Origin: Thermotogaceae bacterium
GTDB lineage: Bacteria; Thermotogota; Thermotogae; Thermotogales; Thermotogaceae
NCBI GenBank assembly: GCA_021161105.1
Contig: JAGHBG010000101.1
Coordinates: 1 to 6,428, forward strand
Length of the DNA: 6,428 nucleotides
Reading direction: 5' to 3'
Of this stretch, positions 5,567 through 6,428 are shown one piece after another; position 1 is the first letter of the stretch; every line of letters begins with the position of its first letter. The notes under the pieces are model-generated. The model was not told the DNA's origin. It saw only the letters and a program-made list of their open reading frames with translations, and did no database searches. A program made the translations under genes and the position numbers.

Positions 5567-6428
5567 TCATCTCAAATATTTTTCTTCCATGAATTTTACA
5601 AATTTTTTCGCAAGCTCAGGATCAAATTGTGTGCCTGCATTTTCCAATATATACCTAAGAGCCTTCTTGGGTGACCAGCTTTTCCTGTAGGGTCTTTCAC
5701 TTGTAAGCGCATCATATACATCAGATAAGATTATTATCTTTGTTTCAAGAGGTATTTCATCACACTTAAGTTTATACGGATAACCTTTTCCATCACATCT
5801 TTCATGATGATATCTAGCAATTCTTGCGATCTCAGAATATCCAGGAATTGTTCTTAAGATTTCATTTGTGATAATAGGATGCCTCTTTATTACTTCAAAT
5901 TCGTCGGAAAGAAGTTTTTCTGGTTTAAGCAAAATTTTTTCTGGGATTCCTATTTTACCTATGTCGTGTAAAAGCGCTGCTTTATATATTATTCTCAGTC
6001 TTTTTCCTTTTATTCCAATCTCTTTAGCAAATTCTCTGGCAACAGTAGCCACTCGTTTTGAATGACCCGCTGTGTACGGATCTCTTGTTTCAAGCATTTT
6101 TATCATTGGCAAAAGCGCGTTTTCTTGCTGTGAATATTTTGCAAACCTTTCGAGCAATCTGTAATAAGTATGATGAGAAACGACAAAAAAAGCTATAATC
6201 AATATAATAAGTTTGATATTTACCCCTTTTTCCATTACTTTCACTTTATAATTTTTCAGTATTTCATTTCCGTCATCACTTTTGATAACTCTAAATCTTT
6301 TGCTTTCAATCATAGACAGTATATTTTCCTGTTTTATATAAATTTGTAGATTTTTTCCTCCTACTTCTATGTTCACAACAATGTTATTTCCACAACCTTC
6401 AGCCTCAACACCTTCCTCCTTTTTACAG
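5567..6428 (-). CDS. Membrane-anchored HD-GYP domain protein (probable c-di-GMP phosphodiesterase), 5' end probably beyond window
   Basis: The HD-GYP domain (about 90-265, numbered from the GTG at 6376) is predicted to hydrolyse cyclic di-GMP at a metal centre. His105 (AGHSKRV), His137-Asp138 (LLHDIGKIGIP), His166 (RHP), HHERCDGKGYP (190-200, with the GYP motif at 198-200), SDVYDALTSERPYR (218-231) and GTQFDP (248-253) are all present, so the domain looks active. One hydrophobic segment (about 54-66) precedes it. The catalytic domain must be cytoplasmic, so the preceding residues should lie outside the cell, as a sensor region flanked by a second membrane segment would. The frame continues upstream of GTG 6376 to the right edge without a stop, the extension completes a beta-hairpin-like NNIVVNIEVGGKNLQIYI, and GTG 6376 lacks an SD. 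I therefore treat the gene as 5'-truncated by the window. A true start at GTG 6376 remains possible. No input domain is recognisable in the visible part. Confidence 0.88.
   Translation of the reverse strand, partial: CKKEEGVEAEGCGNNIVVNIEVGGKNLQIYIKQENILSMIESKRFRVIKSDDGNEILKNYKVKVMEKGVNIKLIILIIAFFVVSHHTYYRLLERFAKYSQQENALLPMIKMLETRDPYTAGHSKRVATVAREFAKEIGIKGKRLRIIYKAALLHDIGKIGIPEKILLKPEKLLSDEFEVIKRHPIITNEILRTIPGYSEIARIARYHHERCDGKGYPYKLKCDEIPLETKIIILSDVYDALTSERPYRKSWSPKKALRYILENAGTQFDPELAKKFVKFMEEKYLR

Noticed and set aside
5541..5574. Inverted repeat TGAGAT ... ATCTCA around the stop codon of the HD-GYP gene.
   Set aside because: Only six pairs enclose a 22-base loop and no T-run follows; this is expected by chance in AT-rich DNA.
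5414..5674. Plus-strand open frame of 86 codons spanning the intergenic region and the end of the HD-GYP gene.
   Set aside because: It has no SD, low-complexity Phe/Tyr/Lys/Ser composition and half its length antisense to a well-supported gene.
6373..6428. Minus-strand frame ending in TGA overlapping GTG 6376 as GTGA, preceded by AAAAAGGAGG; it could be the end of an upstream gene or a very short ORF.
   Set aside because: Only about 17 codons are visible, and the same purine run reads as Lys-Lys-Glu-Glu in the HD-GYP frame, whose extension continues the beta-strand pattern. Left as an alternative, not a feature.
1..6428. Search for CRISPR repeats, insertion sequences, phage or defence genes, toxin-antitoxin pairs and riboswitches.
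   Set aside because: No regularly spaced direct repeats, transposase motifs, terminal repeats or recognisable aptamer were seen by eye. The window reads as ordinary core chromosome.

Overview
The window looks like an ordinary, AT-rich, gene-dense piece of a bacterial chromosome. Intergenic gaps are short, TTG and GTG starts occur beside ATG, Shine-Dalgarno (SD) sites are strong, and the tRNA gene encodes its own CCA end. This style, together with SurE, a CBS/DRTGG-type family II pyrophosphatase and a membrane HD-GYP protein, fits Thermotogota (a Kosmotoga/Mesotoga-like genome would suit). That placement is an inference from style and gene content, not a demonstrated assignment.

Left arm (1-1614, plus strand): a nitrilase-fold protein whose reading frame is open to the left edge, joined by a TTGA start/stop overlap to surE, a 5'-nucleotidase. 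The nitrilase-like protein has lost the conserved glutamate and contains no cysteine, so it is probably a pseudoenzyme.

Middle (1586-5219, minus strand): a compact cluster transcribed toward surE, in the order wecG/tagA-type glycosyltransferase, CBS-domain Mn-dependent inorganic pyrophosphatase, RsmC-like methyltransferase, ECF/CbiO-type ABC ATPase. Neighbours overlap by 14 bases, are separated by about 10 bases, then overlap by 49 bases, which indicates one transcript. The last gene overlaps surE tail to tail by 29 bases, leaving no room for a terminator between the converging units.

Right arm (5250-6428, minus strand): a tRNA-Leu (anticodon CAG) with a good sigma-70-like promoter upstream and a rho-independent hairpin just downstream, right in front of the wecG cluster. 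Then come about 200 bases of AT-rich intergenic DNA and a membrane-anchored HD-GYP phosphodiesterase whose frame is open to the right edge.

The genes are mostly housekeeping and do not form one obvious pathway. SurE and the pyrophosphatase both concern nucleotide and phosphate turnover. No mobile element, CRISPR array, toxin-antitoxin pair or phage-defence gene is visible, and I do not see a convincing new multi-gene system. The most notable points are the catalytically degenerate nitrilase-like partner of surE, the tRNA/terminator leader of the wecG cluster, and the ABC ATPase with an altered signature motif and unclear start.
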